Source: UWMA-0277 sp965183885 (GTDB lineage: Bacteria > Bacteroidota > Bacteroidia > Flavobacteriales > BACL11). Taken from it: a stretch of DNA of 64,000 bases. Positions 33,561 to 43,012 of the stretch are shown here, piece after piece (within the stretch, counting starts at the first letter, position 1; each line of letters starts with the position of its first letter). The stretch is from NCBI GenBank assembly GCA_965183885.1, contig OZ238992.1, positions 2,046,001-2,110,000 of the forward strand. Reading direction: 5' to 3'. The position numbers and the translations under genes were made by a program. The notes beneath the pieces are model-generated. The model worked only from the letters and a program-made list of their open reading frames with translations, was not told the origin of the DNA and did not search any database.

Positions 33561-34277
33561 TTATGCACGTACTAAAGTATCTCCTTTAAGTATAGGTATG
33601 ATATCCGACTTAATTGTAGGTTTTAAACAAAAACGAGTATCTTCTTCCATATTTAAGGACTTTAATCTTTTCCTGTGTGATGAAGTGCTAAGATAATCAA
33701 ACAAATTATCTTTAGCATTATTTACAAGTTCAATAGAAGCAAATAAGGAATCACAACTACTTTCATAATTATTTGTTTCTAACATTAACTTAGATAAACT
33801 ACCTGCAAAAATTGGGTCTTCAAGGTTAAAGTTCCCTTTCCAACCCGAACAAAGAATAATAATATCATTATTTTCTTTAGCTAGATAATTAGCAACAGCA
33901 TTAATATTTAAGTAGGATGCTGTTATTACTTTATGCTCTTTTGCAATTTCAATTGCTTTAGTTCCATTAGTTGTAGTTAGCACTAGAGTTTTTCCAGCCA
34001 CATCAGCATTAATATAATGATATGGTGAGTTTCCAAAATCAAACCCTTCAATAGGCATAGCATTTCTTTCAGCAGCAACAATATAGCCTTCTTTCCCCTT
34101 ATACTCTAGAGCTTGTTCCAAAGTTTGCACAGGAATAATAGCTTTAACCCCTTGATCAAATGCTGTTGAGATAACAGATGTTGCTCTTAATAAATCTACT
34201 ACAACTACAGTTGACTTTCCATCAGCAAATAAATGAAATTGATCAGGAGTAAAACAAACAGATATATTTCTTTTCAT
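33561..34277 (-). CDS. comB: 2-phosphosulfolactate phosphatase family protein
   Basis: A 238-residue ComB-like phosphatase. The VVVVDLLRATSVISTAFDQG block near 24-43 and TLVLTTTNGTKAI near 96-108 are family hallmarks, and ILCSGWKGNFNLEDPIFAG is the third. The family hydrolyses 2-phosphosulfolactate in coenzyme M synthesis of methanogens. In Bacteroidota, which lack coenzyme M, the substrate is not known, although sulfonolipid synthesis has been proposed. It follows gcvT after two bases. Confidence 0.9.
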   Translation of the reverse strand: MKRNISVCFTPDQFHLFADGKSTVVVVDLLRATSVISTAFDQGVKAIIPVQTLEQALEYKGKEGYIVAAERNAMPIEGFDFGNSPYHYINADVAGKTLVLTTTNGTKAIEIAKEHKVITASYLNINAVANYLAKENNDIIILCSGWKGNFNLEDPIFAGSLSKLMLETNNYESSCDSLFASIELVNNAKDNLFDYLSTSSHRKRLKSLNMEEDTRFCLKPTIKSDIIPILKGDTLVRA

Positions 34278-34279
34278 AT

Positions 34280-35353
34280 TTATTTTAAAAAAGGTAAAGC
34301 AACAACTTTAGCTTTAAGTTGTTTTTTCCTTACTTGTATTAACACTTCACTTCCTACCTTTGATGAGTCTTTAGGAACATAGGCCATTGCAATAGCTTTT
34401 TCAAGTGTTGGTGACATTGTTCCTGAAGTAACAACACCAACCTCAGTACCATCAGCACTAACAATAGGATAATCTTTTCTTGCTATTCCTTTATCAATAA
34501 GTTCTAAGCCAACAAGTTTTTTACTAGGTCCTTCTTCTTTCTGTAATTTTAAAGCATCAGCGTTAACAAAGTCTTTTGAAAACTTTGTAATCCACCCTAA
34601 ACCTGCTTCTATAGGAGAAGTTGTATCATTAATATCATTACCATATAGACAAAATCCTTTTTCTAAACGTAATGTATCTCTTGCTGCTAATCCAATTGGT
34701 TTTAATTCAATTGAAGTAGTAAAAAGAGCATCCCAAAGTTGTTTTGCATCTTCATTCTTTACATAAAGCTCAAAGCCTATCTCTCCAGTATATCCTGTTC
34801 TGGACAATACAACATCTGCTACTCCAGCAATGGTCCCTATCTTAAAATTATAATACTTAATATCAAATAAATTTACTGCTGTTAATTCTTGTAATAAATC
34901 AATAGCCTTAGGCCCTTGTACTGCAAATAAAGAATAATTATCTGATTGATTATTAATGGTACACCCAAAAGAGTTATGTTGTTTAATCCAAGCTAAATCC
35001 TTTTCCATATTAGAAGCATTAACTACTAATAAGTAATTGTTTTCGTCTAACATATAAAGTAAAAAATCATCAACAATGCCTCCATCATTATTAGGCAAAC
35101 AAGTATATTGTACTTTTCCTGGAGTTAATTTAGATACATCATTAGAAGTAATATATTGTAAAAAGTCTAAGGCTTTATCACCACTTACAAAAACCTCTCC
35201 CATATGAGAAACATCAAATACCCCTACAGCTTCTCTAACAGTTTTATGTTCTATTTTCACACCTTCATATTGCACAGGCATATAATACCCTGCAAACTCA
35301 ACCATTTTACCTCCTATATTTTCGTGTAAATCAGATAATACTAACTTCTTCAT
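34280..35353 (-). CDS. gcvT: Aminomethyltransferase, glycine cleavage T protein
   Basis: A 357-residue T protein of the glycine cleavage system that passes the methylene group from the H protein lipoate to tetrahydrofolate. Blocks include MVEFAGYYMPVQYEG, VFDVSHMGEVFVSG, VQYTCLPNNDGGIVDD with the catalytic Asp, and SRTGYTGEIGFELYV. It leads a minus-strand operon with comB and the phospholipase-like gene. A -7 box ends 17 nt upstream. The H and P proteins are not in the window. Confidence 0.97.
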   Translation of the reverse strand: MKKLVLSDLHENIGGKMVEFAGYYMPVQYEGVKIEHKTVREAVGVFDVSHMGEVFVSGDKALDFLQYITSNDVSKLTPGKVQYTCLPNNDGGIVDDFLLYMLDENNYLLVVNASNMEKDLAWIKQHNSFGCTINNQSDNYSLFAVQGPKAIDLLQELTAVNLFDIKYYNFKIGTIAGVADVVLSRTGYTGEIGFELYVKNEDAKQLWDALFTTSIELKPIGLAARDTLRLEKGFCLYGNDINDTTSPIEAGLGWITKFSKDFVNADALKLQKEEGPSKKLVGLELIDKGIARKDYPIVSADGTEVGVVTSGTMSPTLEKAIAMAYVPKDSSKVGSEVLIQVRKKQLKAKVVALPFLK

Positions 35354-35370
35354 GCTATATTTATTTTTTG

Positions 35371-35378
35371 CAAAGGTA
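35371..35378 (-). promoter_or_regulatory. Promoter -7 box for gcvT-comB operon
   Basis: On the minus strand this reads TACCTTTG, a full TAnnTTTG match, ending 17 nt before the gcvT ATG. Confidence 0.55.
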
Positions 35379-35445
35379 TTAAATACTCATTCTTTATTGA
35401 CAATTTACAATTGATATTCGCATATATTTTCTTTATTTGCATAAA

Positions 35446-35460
35446 ATGAAAATAATTTGA
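35446..35460 (+). other. Minicistron overlapping the permease start
   Basis: ATG AAA ATA ATT TGA encodes MKII. Its stop codon overlaps the TTG start of the permease (35457-35459) by two bases. It could be a coupling or attenuating mini-ORF, or the trace of an ATG start that lost frame. Confidence 0.35.
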
Positions 35461-37655
35461 AAAAACTAGAAAGAAAATTAACATTATCAGCTATAATTGC
35501 AATAAGTATTGCGGGAATGTTAGGAGGGATTTTTGTATTACCAGGTATTGCTGCTGCAAAAACAGGTTCTTCTATTTGGTTGGCATTTTTATTAGCTGCA
35601 ATTTGCATACTTCCTGCAGTTTTATCTAAAGCTGAATTAGCAACAGCAATGCCAGCCTCTGGTGGTGCATATGTATATATTGAAAGAGCTTTAGGACCTT
35701 TAATGGGGACTATATCAGGTTTAGGGTTATGGATTTCATTATTATTAAAAAGCTCATTTGCTTTAGTAGGTATAGGAGCTTATTTACTTGTATTGATTAA
35801 CATCCCTATTGTGTATGTAAAATACATATCATTAACTTTTTTAGTATTGATAATGCTACTCAATATTTTTGGGGTTAAAAAAGTTGGAAAAGTTCAATTG
35901 GTAATTGTTAGTTTAAGCTTATTAAGCCTTGTTATTCTTTTATTTTTAGGTATTCCAGCTGTAGACACTCAGCTTTTATCTCCTTTTATGATTAAAGGAA
36001 ATATGGGCTTAATAACTACAACTGCTTTTGTATTTGTTGCTTACGCTGGGGTTACTAAAATTGCTGCTATTGCTGGTGAAGTAAAAAATCCAAGCAAGAA
36101 TATTCCTTTGGCAATGCTATTTTCACTACTCCTTATTACTGGTATTTACATTGCTATCTCTTATGCTTTAGTAGGAAATGTTCCTCTTAGTGAATTAGGT
36201 ATAGATATAAAACCTATTTATACTCTAGCAGCTGCTTTAGGAGGTAAAAGTTTTGCATATGGTATAGCAATTATAGGTGTTGTAACACTTATCTCATTAG
36301 CGAACTCAGGAATTCTTGCATCTTCAAGATTTCCATTTGCAATGGCTATTGACAAATTATTACCTACTAACCTTGCAAGGGTACATCAAAAACACCTTAC
36401 TCCTATTAATACTATTTTAATTACATGCCTTTTAATGGCACTAGTTATATTGTTTTTAGATGTTGAAAAGATTGCTAAACTTGCTAGTGCTTTTAAAGTT
36501 AGTATGTTTATTATGGTAAACCTATGTGTAATAGTCTTAAGAGAAACAGCAGTACAATGGTACCAGCCTTCTTACAAATCTCCACTATACCCTTATGTTC
36601 AACTTTTTGGAATTTTAAGTGGATTAGTTCTGTTATTTTATTTAGGGTTAATGCCTATCCTTTCTATTTTATTTATAGTACTTATTGGTTGTATTGTTTA
36701 CTTTTCATACGGTATTAACGCCTCACGTACTGGAGTATTAAAAAGATATGGACATATGCCTGCTTTATACTTATTGTTCAGAAAAAAAAGAAACTATTTA
36801 CGCTTAAAAGAACTAGAAGATAAAGAAAGAAAAGAGTTAGTAGATATTAATATTGATAAAGATACTGGGGTAATAGTTCCTTTATTAGGAAATGAAATTT
36901 CCCCTTCCACCTTAATTGAATTAGGAGCTTCTTTAAACTCAAAGGAGAAAATACAGACTATAAATATTACTGAAGTTCCTGATCAAACCTCTTTAGATGC
37001 TTTTAAAGAAAAGAAACCTAAAACAAAATCTTTAGAACGAACAGTTAATAAGTTAAGTAAACGTATAAACCTAACAATTAATTTTGAAGCTATTGCTACA
37101 CATAAGTTATCTGATACTATGCAGGCTTTAAGTGAAATTACAAATATTGATTGGTTAGTACTAGGTTGGAATGGAAGGGCTTATAATGGTATATTTTTTA
37201 ACAACCCTATTGGTTGGATAGTAAGCCATATCAACTCTAATTTTGCTCTTTTTAAATGTAATGGTTTAATGCATTTCAATACTGTTTTATTAGCGATACG
37301 ACCTAGCAGTAGAGATGCTGTTAAACTTATTGAAACAACTAATAAATTATGTAAGTATTATAATGCTCAGTTTACTCTATTGCATGTAGTAAGTGAAAAC
37401 ACTTCTAAAGAAGAATTACAAGCTATAAAGAAAAATGCTGAAAAGCAACTGAAAGATACTAATGGAAATCTTCAAATTATTCAATCGAACCACCCTATTG
37501 ATACTGTTTCTAACTTGACAGCTGAGCATGACTTACTAGTATTAGGAACTCCTAAGAAAGACTCTTGGAAAACAATTTTATTTGGTACAGGGAAAGATAA
37601 GTTTGCTGTTAGCTCAGCATGTTCAGTACTAAGGCTTACAATTAAAAATGATTAA
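35457..37655 (+). CDS. APC-family amino acid permease with Usp domains
   Basis: A 732-residue fusion starting at TTG. Residues 1 to about 425 are a twelve-helix APC permease (SIAGMLGGIFVLPGIAA; MPASGGAYVYIERALGPLMG; VFVAYAGVTKIAAIAGEVKN). Residues about 465-732 are cytoplasmic and hold two universal stress protein-like modules, the second with LLHVVSENTS and a terminal LLVLGTPKKDSWKTILFGTG close to the Usp nucleotide motif. The Usp part probably regulates transport. TTG is the only usable start that keeps the first transmembrane helix. The transported amino acid is unknown. Confidence 0.9.
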   Translation: MKKLERKLTLSAIIAISIAGMLGGIFVLPGIAAAKTGSSIWLAFLLAAICILPAVLSKAELATAMPASGGAYVYIERALGPLMGTISGLGLWISLLLKSSFALVGIGAYLLVLINIPIVYVKYISLTFLVLIMLLNIFGVKKVGKVQLVIVSLSLLSLVILLFLGIPAVDTQLLSPFMIKGNMGLITTTAFVFVAYAGVTKIAAIAGEVKNPSKNIPLAMLFSLLLITGIYIAISYALVGNVPLSELGIDIKPIYTLAAALGGKSFAYGIAIIGVVTLISLANSGILASSRFPFAMAIDKLLPTNLARVHQKHLTPINTILITCLLMALVILFLDVEKIAKLASAFKVSMFIMVNLCVIVLRETAVQWYQPSYKSPLYPYVQLFGILSGLVLLFYLGLMPILSILFIVLIGCIVYFSYGINASRTGVLKRYGHMPALYLLFRKKRNYLRLKELEDKERKELVDINIDKDTGVIVPLLGNEISPSTLIELGASLNSKEKIQTINITEVPDQTSLDAFKEKKPKTKSLERTVNKLSKRINLTINFEAIATHKLSDTMQALSEITNIDWLVLGWNGRAYNGIFFNNPIGWIVSHINSNFALFKCNGLMHFNTVLLAIRPSSRDAVKLIETTNKLCKYYNAQFTLLHVVSENTSKEELQAIKKNAEKQLKDTNGNLQIIQSNHPIDTVSNLTAEHDLLVLGTPKKDSWKTILFGTGKDKFAVSSACSVLRLTIKND

Positions 37656-38344
37656 TTCTTAATAAGAATCTTTTTAGGTGTAATTTTATGAATGATTAGG
37701 ATATGTACAAGCATAATTAGCTCTAAGAAAATTATATAAATAGGCCATTCACCAATTAAGAATGGGTTATCAACTATAGGTCTTGCTTTTAAATACATAT
37801 AGTTAGAGTTAATGATAAAATTAAAAGGTAAAACTAATACCACAGCAATTTGTACTCTTAGAAACGTTTTTTTCCATGCATCTATTCTAGTTCTAAAACC
37901 CATAATATAGGTAAGGTATAGTGGTACAAAAATTAAGCCAGCATGTACAAAATAATAATCAAATAAATACCAATTGCTTAATCCCATAGTTAACTCTGGT
38001 GTAAGCATAGAGTGTAACCCTGATGGTATTGCTAAATAGAGGGTCCACTCATACATCCACTGCTTTTTAGTCCATAATACTATTATGCTAATTATAAAAG
38101 AAATTCTACAAAGATGAAGCGGTAAATTATCTTGTATGTTCCAACTTCCAGATATTATAGCAGTAGCAGTAGTAACTAAAAACACTATAATAAAAGAAAT
38201 GCTAAGGATTTTTGAGAATTTATTTCTTACTACTGCTGAAGTATTCTTAAGAACTAATAGTAGTAAGATTATTGATATAACTGACCCAATTATACCCATC
38301 CACCATATTCTTGATAAAGGCTCTATTATAACATGTGCATCCAT
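37652..38344 (-). CDS. YwaF/TIGR02206 family membrane protein
   Basis: A 230-residue integral membrane protein with six or seven helices. LPLHLCRISFIISIIVLWTK and WLY-like motifs (QWMYEWTLYLAIPSG, MLTPEL) match the TIGR02206 family, whose best known member is Bacillus YwaF. No biochemical function is known. The gene converges on the permease and its stop overlaps the permease stop by four bases. Confidence 0.85.
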   Translation of the reverse strand: MDAHVIIEPLSRIWWMGIIGSVISIILLLLVLKNTSAVVRNKFSKILSISFIIVFLVTTATAIISGSWNIQDNLPLHLCRISFIISIIVLWTKKQWMYEWTLYLAIPSGLHSMLTPELTMGLSNWYLFDYYFVHAGLIFVPLYLTYIMGFRTRIDAWKKTFLRVQIAVVLVLPFNFIINSNYMYLKARPIVDNPFLIGEWPIYIIFLELIMLVHILIIHKITPKKILIKN

Positions 38345-38498
38345 AAAATTATTTTTTTGCTAATATAGTATAATTAACTAAAGGTAAATTTTAGATAATT
38401 TGCATATCCGTTCTACAATACTTTTTTAGAAAAAAATTACAATAAGGTTTTAATTATAAAGACTATCAAAACACAATTATTAAACTTTAGAGTTATAT

Positions 38499-38506
38499 TA
38501 TATTTG
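38499..38506 (+). promoter_or_regulatory. Upstream -7 box for the TonB receptor operon
   Basis: TATATTTG, a full TAnnTTTG match, 93 nt before the ATG at 38600. A second box lies at 38572-38579, so the receptor may have two promoters. Confidence 0.4.
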
Positions 38507-38530
38507 AAATTTGAGAAAAAATAGTTTGAA

Positions 38531-38542
38531 AAAAACGTTTTT
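38531..38542. promoter_or_regulatory. Palindrome between the two receptor promoters
   Basis: AAAAACGTTTTT is a perfect 12-bp palindrome lying between the two -7 boxes, about 37 bp from the downstream one centre to centre. It could be an operator. Confidence 0.3.
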
Positions 38543-38571
38543 AAAATACTAGTTTCATACTTATATCGTTG

Positions 38572-38579
38572 TATGTTTG
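38572..38579 (+). promoter_or_regulatory. Proximal -7 box for the TonB receptor operon
   Basis: TATGTTTG, a full TAnnTTTG match, ends 20 nt before the ATG at 38600. Confidence 0.6.
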
Positions 38580-38599
38580 CATAAATTAAATTTTTATAA

Positions 38600-40945
38600 A
38601 TGAAAAAGCACCTTCTAACTCTAGTAATAGCACTAATAAGTATTACTAGTTTTTCACAAAATAAATATACCATAAGTGGTTATGTTCAGGACTCAGAATC
38701 AGGTGAAAACCTTATAGGAGTATCTATTTACGAAAAAGAAAACTTTAAAGGTACAAGTACCAATAATTATGGTTTTTATTCTTTAACACTTGAAGAGGGA
38801 GACTATACTTTTGTTTATTCTTTTATTGGTATGGATGAGCAAGAATTTAAGATATCCTTAAACAAAAATATTAAACAAAATATTTCTTTAGGAACTAAAA
38901 GCATATTTACTCAAGAGGTAGAAGTAAGTGCTGAACGTAAAAGAAATATTGAAACTACAAATGTAAGTCAAGTTAGGCTTGATGTACAAAAAGTAAAACA
39001 AATGCCTGCACTTATGGGTGAGGTTGATATTTTAAAAACAATCCAATTACTTCCTGGGGTACAATCTGGTGGAGAAGGAAATTCAGGTTTTTATGTAAGA
39101 GGTGGTGGTCCTGACCAAAACCTTATTTTATTAGATGGAGCAACAGTTTACAATGCCTCTCACCTATTTGGTTTCTTCTCTGTATTTAATGCTGATGCGA
39201 TTAAAGATATTAATTTAATAAAAGGTGGAATGCCTGCACAGTATGGAGGTAGATTAGCTTCTGTGCTAGATATTAGTATGAAGGAAGGAAATAATCAAAA
39301 ATTTGGTGGTGAAGGTGGTATTGGGATTATTTCCTCTCGTCTTACTTTAGAAGGGCCTATTGTTAAAAACAAATCTTCTTTTATTATCTCTGGTAGACGT
39401 ACTTATGCTGATTTATTAGCAAAGCCTTTTTTATCTGAAAGTGCAAAAAATAACGGTTACTACTTTTATGATTTAACAGCTAAAGCAAACTATACCTTAT
39501 CAGATAAGGATAGATTCTATTTAAGTGGTTATTTTGGAAATGATATTGTAAGTTTTGCTGCGCCTTCAGGTAATTTCAATATTGATATTCCTTGGGGTAA
39601 TACTACTGCTGCCGCTAGATGGAATCATTTATTTACAGATAAATTATTCTTAAATACTTCTTTAATTTATAGCGACTATTCATTTGAAATGGGAGCAAAT
39701 ATGCAAGATTTTGAGTTTAAACTATCTTCTCAGGTTGAGGATTGGAACACAAAATTAGACTTCACTTATTTACCTAATCAACGACATAATATTAAATTTG
39801 GAGCACAATATATTTACCATGCTTTTATGCCTGCAAGTGTTAGTGGAGGCTCAGGAGGTATAGACTTCGCCCCTGACAAAATTTTTAGACAATACTCTAA
39901 TGAGGCATCTTTATATTTTGCTGATGACTTTGAGTTAAGTGATGATATTAAAATTAACTATGGAGGGCGTTATACTGCCTTTACTCATGCTGGAGATATT
40001 ACTTTCAGAGCAATGTTAGCTAATGAGTTTGAACAAAATAAAGACAATCAATACCGTAATTTTGAACCTAGAATTTCTACGCGTTATCGTTTAGACTATA
40101 CTTCTTCTGTTAAGGCTTCATTTAGTAAAAACTACCAATATATACACTTAGCTTCTATAGGGGGAATGTCTATGCCAACTGATTTATGGTTACCTTCATC
40201 TACAAAATTAAAACCAACTGAAGGGGTACAATATACTTTAGGTTATTTTAAAAACTTAAAGAATAATATGTTTGAAACCTCAATTGAAGCATATTATAAG
40301 GATATGAAAAATTTAATTGAATACAAAGAAGGTTCTGTTCCTGAAGACAATGCAAATGGAAGGCAAGATGATGCCTTAACTCTTGGAGATGGAAATTCTT
40401 ACGGAATTGAATTATTCTTTAAAAAATCATTAGGAAAAACAACAGGTTGGATTGGGTATACACATTCATATACTAATCGTGTTTTCCCAGAAATAAATAA
40501 TGGAAAAGAATTTGCTGCAAAATACGATAGAAGACATGATTTGTCAGTAGTAATTAATCATGATATTTCAAAACATTGGACAGCTTCTTTAGTGTTTGTT
40601 TATGCAACAGGTTCTGCTCTTACTATTCCTACTGAACGTTTTATTATTAATGGAAATATTTACACAGAGTATTCAGGTAAAAATGAATATAGAATGGACC
40701 CTTACCATAGAGCTGATATTTCTTTTAATTACACTAAAAATCCTGATAAAAAATACCATTCAACTTGGAATTTCTCAGTGTACAATGTTTACAATCGTAA
40801 GAATCCTTACTTTATATATCTTGATATAGAAGATACTTCGGCTGATGGTAGTGGTGGCTTAACTACTGGTGGTTTACAATCAAAAGCATATCAAACTTCT
40901 TTATTCCCAATCTTACCTTCTGTAAGTTGGAACTTTAAATTTTAA
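38600..40945 (+). CDS. TonB-dependent receptor with carboxypeptidase-like N-terminal domain
   Basis: A 781-residue outer membrane receptor. After the signal peptide (to about residue 19) comes a CarbopepD_reg_2-like domain at about 24-95 (ISGYVQDSESGENLIGVSIY), a plug around 120-230 (ILKTIQLLPGVQSGGEGNSG, FYVRGGGPDQNLILLDGATV) and a 22-strand barrel ending in the aromatic VSWNFKF. No extra N-terminal STN or sigma-interacting domain is visible. The partner lipoprotein of the DUF4249 family follows four bases later. The nutrient is unknown. Confidence 0.95.
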   Translation: MKKHLLTLVIALISITSFSQNKYTISGYVQDSESGENLIGVSIYEKENFKGTSTNNYGFYSLTLEEGDYTFVYSFIGMDEQEFKISLNKNIKQNISLGTKSIFTQEVEVSAERKRNIETTNVSQVRLDVQKVKQMPALMGEVDILKTIQLLPGVQSGGEGNSGFYVRGGGPDQNLILLDGATVYNASHLFGFFSVFNADAIKDINLIKGGMPAQYGGRLASVLDISMKEGNNQKFGGEGGIGIISSRLTLEGPIVKNKSSFIISGRRTYADLLAKPFLSESAKNNGYYFYDLTAKANYTLSDKDRFYLSGYFGNDIVSFAAPSGNFNIDIPWGNTTAAARWNHLFTDKLFLNTSLIYSDYSFEMGANMQDFEFKLSSQVEDWNTKLDFTYLPNQRHNIKFGAQYIYHAFMPASVSGGSGGIDFAPDKIFRQYSNEASLYFADDFELSDDIKINYGGRYTAFTHAGDITFRAMLANEFEQNKDNQYRNFEPRISTRYRLDYTSSVKASFSKNYQYIHLASIGGMSMPTDLWLPSSTKLKPTEGVQYTLGYFKNLKNNMFETSIEAYYKDMKNLIEYKEGSVPEDNANGRQDDALTLGDGNSYGIELFFKKSLGKTTGWIGYTHSYTNRVFPEINNGKEFAAKYDRRHDLSVVINHDISKHWTASLVFVYATGSALTIPTERFIINGNIYTEYSGKNEYRMDPYHRADISFNYTKNPDKKYHSTWNFSVYNVYNRKNPYFIYLDIEDTSADGSGGLTTGGLQSKAYQTSLFPILPSVSWNFKF

Positions 40946-40949
40946 TCCT

Positions 40950-41966
40950 ATGAAAAATAATATAATTTACTTCTTAGTTACTAGTTTATTCTTAATCTCT
41001 TGTGAAGAAGAAATTACGCTAGAATTACCCGATACTAAAGCAAAAGTTATTGTTGAAGGCTACATACAACCTAACTACCCTATTGTAGTTCAACTTACTT
41101 CATCTAAAGGCTATTTTGATCCTATTACAGAAAATGAACTACTAGATGTTTTCTTATCTGATGTAACAGACATTAAAGTAATAAGAAAGAGTGATAAAAC
41201 AGAGAGGTTACTAACCTTTGTACAATTAGATTCCCTAGGTCAGGTTGGTGTGTATTCTGATCTTGAATCTTTTAGTGCTGACTTTGCTCAATTTGGAGAG
41301 CGTTACACCTTAGAAATAGTATATAATGGTGATACCATTAGATCAACTACTAATATCCCTTTTATTGAAACTGAAGAAGAACCAATTGTAGATAGTCTTT
41401 GGTTTGTTGAAGATGAAGAATTTCCTGGTTATGGTGATTTTTATATGTCCTATAATGATAATGACACTATGGGGAATAATATTATGATTGAATCAAAAAG
41501 AATACTTTCTCCTCTAGGAGCAGAAGACCCTAATTTTGTAAAAGCATTATGGGCTCCTGTTCGTAACGATTTTGAAGGGTTTAATGGAGTTAAGCATTTT
41601 GAAACCCTTTTTGAAAGAGGAGAAGGTTCTGCAATATTTGCAGACCAAGATAGAGGAAACAAAGACGCTGAAACTGGAAACTTTAATATGAGTCAAATTG
41701 ATTCCTTAGGAAAGGAAATTCCTGCTGATGAAGTTATTATAAGGTTGAGCCAAATAGATGAGAAATCTTTCAAATTTTGGAGAAGTACTGACCTACAAGA
41801 ACAAATGAGTGGGAACCCTTTTGGTGAACCTATGAACCTAGAATCTAATATAACTAATGGTTTGGGAATATGGGAAGGAAAAGGAGCTGTTTATTTTAAG
41901 GTAGTTGCGAAAAAAGATACTATTTTTACCGAGCGTTATACGCCAAACATATTTGAAGCATTTTAA
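40950..41966 (+). CDS. DUF4249 lipoprotein, TonB-receptor partner
   Basis: A 338-residue surface lipoprotein with lipobox LFLISC (lipidated Cys18) followed by EEEITLEL, an acidic sequence of the type that acts as a lipoprotein surface export signal in Bacteroidota. KVIVEGYIQPNYPIVVQLT identifies DUF4249, which regularly pairs with TonB receptors carrying a CarbopepD domain. It probably binds or gates the substrate of the receptor just upstream. It differs from SusD proteins, which are helical. Confidence 0.9.
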   Translation: MKNNIIYFLVTSLFLISCEEEITLELPDTKAKVIVEGYIQPNYPIVVQLTSSKGYFDPITENELLDVFLSDVTDIKVIRKSDKTERLLTFVQLDSLGQVGVYSDLESFSADFAQFGERYTLEIVYNGDTIRSTTNIPFIETEEEPIVDSLWFVEDEEFPGYGDFYMSYNDNDTMGNNIMIESKRILSPLGAEDPNFVKALWAPVRNDFEGFNGVKHFETLFERGEGSAIFADQDRGNKDAETGNFNMSQIDSLGKEIPADEVIIRLSQIDEKSFKFWRSTDLQEQMSGNPFGEPMNLESNITNGLGIWEGKGAVYFKVVAKKDTIFTERYTPNIFEAF

Positions 41967-41981
41967 TATAAAAGAAGAACA

Positions 41982-42929
41982 ATGACACAAGAAGTAGAAA
42001 AAATTGAAGTACTTATTATTGGATCAGGACCTGCTGGATATACAGCTGCAATTTATGCTGCAAGAGCAGATATGAATCCTGTAGTTATACAAGGTTTACA
42101 ACCAGGAGGACAATTAACTACTACTACTGAAGTAGATAATTTCCCAGGATACAAAGATGGTATTACTGGACCTGAAATGATGGAAGACTTAAAAGCGCAA
42201 GCAGAGCGATTTGGCACCGACACAAGATGGGGAATGGTAACTAAAGTAGATTTCTCAGAAAGACCATTTAAAGTAGAAATTGACGAAACATCTAATGTTT
42301 TAGCTGAAACAGTAATTATTGCTACAGGAGCTTCAGCAAAATGGTTAGGAATGGAAGATGAAAAAAGACTAAATGGTTATGGTGTTTCAGCTTGTGCTAC
42401 TTGTGATGGATTCTTTTACAAAGGACAAGATGTAATTGTAGTTGGAGCTGGGGATACAGCAGCTGAAGAAGCTACTTACCTAGCAAAGATGTGTAATAAG
42501 GTTACTATGGTTGTGCGTAGAGATGAAATGAGAGCTTCAAAAGCTATGCAGAAAAGAGTATTTAATACACCAAACCTTGAAGTATTGTTTAACCATGAAA
42601 CTAAAAGTATTAATGGTGAGGCGGGTAAAAAAGGTGTTGAATCTGTAACCGTATTTAATAACAAAACTAATGAAGAAACAACTATAGCAGCAACAGGTTT
42701 CTTTGTAGCTATTGGACATAAACCAAATACTGATTTATTTAAAGGGCAATTAGCTATGGATGAGGCTGGATATTTAGAAGTAATCCCTGGAACTTCAAAA
42801 ACTAAAATTGATGGTGTATATGCAGCTGGAGATGTCGCAGACCATGTTTACAGGCAAGCTGTTACTTCTGCTGGTACAGGATGTATGGCAGCTTTAGATG
42901 CTGAACGCTTCTTAGCAGATCAAGAATAA
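41982..42929 (+). CDS. trxB: Thioredoxin-disulfide reductase
   Basis: A 315-residue flavoenzyme that reduces thioredoxin with NADPH. GSGPAGYTAAIYAARA at 15-30 binds FAD, the redox pair is Cys138-Ala-Thr-Cys141 in SACATCDGFF, VVGAGDTAAEEA binds NADPH and GVYAAGDVAD closes the FAD domain. Length and motif order are those of the low-molecular-weight enzyme. It ends at a strong terminator, and sits 15 bases after the DUF4249 gene without a separate -7 box, so read-through from the receptor operon is possible. Confidence 0.97.
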   Translation: MTQEVEKIEVLIIGSGPAGYTAAIYAARADMNPVVIQGLQPGGQLTTTTEVDNFPGYKDGITGPEMMEDLKAQAERFGTDTRWGMVTKVDFSERPFKVEIDETSNVLAETVIIATGASAKWLGMEDEKRLNGYGVSACATCDGFFYKGQDVIVVGAGDTAAEEATYLAKMCNKVTMVVRRDEMRASKAMQKRVFNTPNLEVLFNHETKSINGEAGKKGVESVTVFNNKTNEETTIAATGFFVAIGHKPNTDLFKGQLAMDEAGYLEVIPGTSKTKIDGVYAAGDVADHVYRQAVTSAGTGCMAALDAERFLADQE

Positions 42930-42952
42930 AAAAACTAACAATATTTTATTTT

Positions 42953-42984
42953 AAAAGACCACTGCTATCAGTGGTCTTTTTTAT
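42953..42984 (+). terminator. Terminator after trxB
   Basis: AAAAGACCACTG pairs perfectly with CAGTGGTCTTTT around a CTAT loop and runs on into TTATT. Flanking A and T runs could make it bidirectional. Confidence 0.9.
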
Positions 42985-43012
42985 TAGTTTAATTTTTGTA
43001 CCTTCGTAAAGC

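Noticed and set aside
35405..35608. Minus-strand open frame over the permease start
   Set aside because: A shadow of the real permease gene with no family features; same for other short frames opposite known genes.
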